Both the position numbers and the translations under genes were made by a program. This document shows positions 6,147 through 6,847 of a stretch of 6,847 nt of DNA, one piece after another. Origin of the DNA: an uncultured Mailhella sp. GTDB lineage: Bacteria; Desulfobacterota; Desulfovibrionia; Desulfovibrionales; Desulfovibrionaceae. Numbering within the stretch: position 1 is the first letter of the stretch; every line of letters starts with the position of its first letter. The notes beneath the pieces are model-generated. The model ran no database searches, was not told where the DNA came from, and worked only from the letters and a program-made list of their open reading frames with translations. The stretch is from contig CALUWZ010000092.1 of NCBI GenBank assembly GCA_944324625.1, positions 1 through 6,847 on the forward strand, read 5' to 3'.

Positions 6147-6148
6147 TT
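6113..6148 (+). terminator. UUCG-capped hairpin with T run, possible plus-strand terminator
   Basis: TTGCTCC (6113-6119) pairs with GGAGCAA (6130-6136); after one C-T mismatch, GC (6121-6122) pairs with GC (6127-6128) around the very stable tetraloop TTCG (6123-6126). A run of six T follows at 6143-6148 after TTAAAA. It would shield gntR from plus-strand read-through. The six-base gap before the T run weakens the case, and no plus-strand gene ends just upstream. Confidence 0.4.
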
Positions 6149-6171
6149 AACTCCAATATTTTGCAAAACCA

Positions 6172-6200
6172 TTGACAACCCAAATAAAATATGATTTAGT
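6172..6200 (+). promoter_or_regulatory. Sigma-70 promoter of gntR with extended -10
   Basis: TTGACA at 6172-6177 matches the -35 consensus; 17 bases later TTTAGT at 6195-6200 matches four of six -10 positions and is preceded by TGA (6192-6194), an extended -10 element that makes up for the weak hexamer. Transcription would start near 6207, exactly at the left edge of the inverted repeat described separately. Confidence 0.65.
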
Positions 6201-6205
6201 CAACT

Positions 6206-6233
6206 TAACTCATATAGTTGTGTATATGAGTTA
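6206..6233. promoter_or_regulatory. Inverted-repeat operator, probably autoregulatory for gntR
   Basis: Perfect 11-bp arms TAACTCATATA (6206-6216) and TATATGAGTTA (6223-6233) around GTTGTG. It starts at the predicted transcription start and ends about 20 bases before the ATG, so a bound repressor would block initiation of its own gene. A second, overlapping palindrome, GTTATATAAC, occupies 6230-6239. GntR proteins often repress themselves through such sites; that the GntR protein here is the ligand is inferred from position. Confidence 0.6.
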
Positions 6234-6254
6234 TATAACATGCAGGAATTAATT

Positions 6255-6847
6255 ATGAAAACAACAAAATTAGCGTACGAAAAAATAAGTCAGGCAATAA
6301 GGGAATCCATCCAGAACTTTGAATTGCTCCCCGATGAACTGATTCCGTCCGAAACAGAACTGGCAAAAAAATATAAAGTCAGCATAGGAACAGTAAAAAA
6401 AGCCGTCAATGATTTGGTACAGGAAAAATTAATATACAGAATCCAAGGAAAAGGAACATACGTTTCAGGCAGTTTTCTCAGAGACGACAAACTTCGTTTT
6501 TATAAAATTCTTAACAAATTTGACGAAAAAGAAAATATTTCCACACAGTTTCAGTTTCTCGGCTGCGAAACGGTAACGGGCTGCAAAGCCGCTTATGAAT
6601 GTCTGAACCTCCAAGACAACGCCCCGCTTGTGCGCATTGACAGGCTCATCTACCACAACAATCATCCCTATATCTATATAAAATCCTTTTTTGACTATAC
6701 GGTTTTCAAAGGTCTTCTGAATATCGAACCTGAAGTTTTTGAAAGAAAAGCACTCACCCTTATCATTGAAAACAACTTTAAAATTGCGACCCGTTCAACA
6801 AAAGAACTGATAACGGCAATTCCCATTCCTGCAGATGCCGCCCAAAT
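6255..6847 (+). CDS. GntR-family repressor, HutC/UTRA type (3' truncated by window)
   Basis: The first 197 codons of a regulator that usually has about 240 residues. The N-terminal winged helix (about 6-72) shows the classic GntR pattern: IPSETELAKKYKVSIGTVKK at 30-49 and the wing tip GKGTYV at 65-70. From about residue 90 the sequence follows the UTRA effector domain (PLVRIDRLIYHNNHPYIYI at about 123-141), which in this subfamily binds small metabolites such as sugar phosphates, amino acids or their derivatives. Start: ATG at 6255 with AGGA seven bases upstream; the frame runs off the window end without a stop. Its codons are visibly more AT-rich than those of gltB. Its targets are probably its own gene and a catabolic or transport operon beyond the right edge; the ligand cannot be told from what is visible. 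Confidence 0.93.
   Translation, partial: MKTTKLAYEKISQAIRESIQNFELLPDELIPSETELAKKYKVSIGTVKKAVNDLVQEKLIYRIQGKGTYVSGSFLRDDKLRFYKILNKFDEKENISTQFQFLGCETVTGCKAAYECLNLQDNAPLVRIDRLIYHNNHPYIYIKSFFDYTVFKGLLNIEPEVFERKALTLIIENNFKIATRSTKELITAIPIPADAAQ

Larger units (their letters stand above)
5759..6254. other. Spacer without an intact gene, upstream of gntR
   Basis: About 500 bp between the divergent 195-residue gene and gntR. From left to right it holds the ribosome site of the minus-strand unit, an inverted repeat CTGCAGAA/TTCTGCAG (5777-5784 and 5807-5814), protein-like but broken minus-strand frames, a weak sigma-54-like promoter, an AT-rich stretch (about 5965-6020), a minus-strand terminator, a possible gene tail, a TTCG hairpin, and then the gntR promoter and operator. 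The mix of higher-GC coding-like sequence and isolated gene-end signals suggests gene decay rather than a purpose-built regulatory region. Confidence 0.5.

Noticed and set aside
6190..6195. TATGAT as -10 of the gntR promoter
   Set aside because: Only 12 bases from the TTGACA, too short for sigma-70; TTTAGT with TGA before it, at 17 bases, fits better.
1..6847. CRISPR array, insertion sequence, prophage or defence island
   Set aside because: No regularly spaced repeats, no transposase, integrase or phage motifs, and no target-site duplications were seen on either strand.

Overview
The window looks like ordinary chromosomal DNA from a Gram-negative bacterium of moderate to low GC. The best single hint to taxonomy is a NifA-like sigma-54 activator whose GAF and C-terminal regions resemble those of sulfate-reducing delta-proteobacteria (Desulfovibrionaceae-like). 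That placement is inferred from memory of the family and is not proven. I see no tRNA, rRNA, CRISPR array, insertion sequence or phage gene.

Layout, left to right. (1) 2-2212, plus strand: the 3' half of gltB, the large subunit of glutamate synthase, with its FMN/[3Fe-4S] and C-terminal beta-helix domains; the glutaminase half lies outside the window. (2) 2231-2269: a perfect 17-bp hairpin flanked by A and T runs, a bidirectional terminator shared with the convergent gene. (3) 2269-3783, minus strand: a complete NifA-like GAF/AAA+/Fis activator with a full-consensus sigma-70 promoter. Two matching near-palindromic boxes, 76 bp apart, flank that promoter. (4) 3784-4177: non-coding, holding the promoter, the boxes, an 11-bp periodic repeat and some inverted repeats. 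(5) 4178-5758, minus strand: a two-gene unit, first a 195-residue protein I do not recognise (5171-5758), then a PPP-type metallophosphoesterase (4178-5125). (6) 5759-6254: about 500 bp without an intact gene. It holds coding-like remnants on the minus strand, a minus-strand terminator, a weak sigma-54-like promoter and, at its right edge, the promoter and an 11-bp inverted-repeat operator of the next gene. (7) 6255-end, plus strand: the first 197 codons of a GntR/HutC-type (UTRA) repressor.

The genes do not form one pathway. GltB assimilates ammonium into glutamate, and the NifA-like regulator could belong to nitrogen control, but they converge and no nif gene is in view. The GntR repressor probably controls whatever lies beyond the right edge. 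I found no clear new system. The points most worth a second look are the paired boxes around the activator promoter, the unknown-protein/phosphatase pair, and the decayed-looking segment upstream of gntR.
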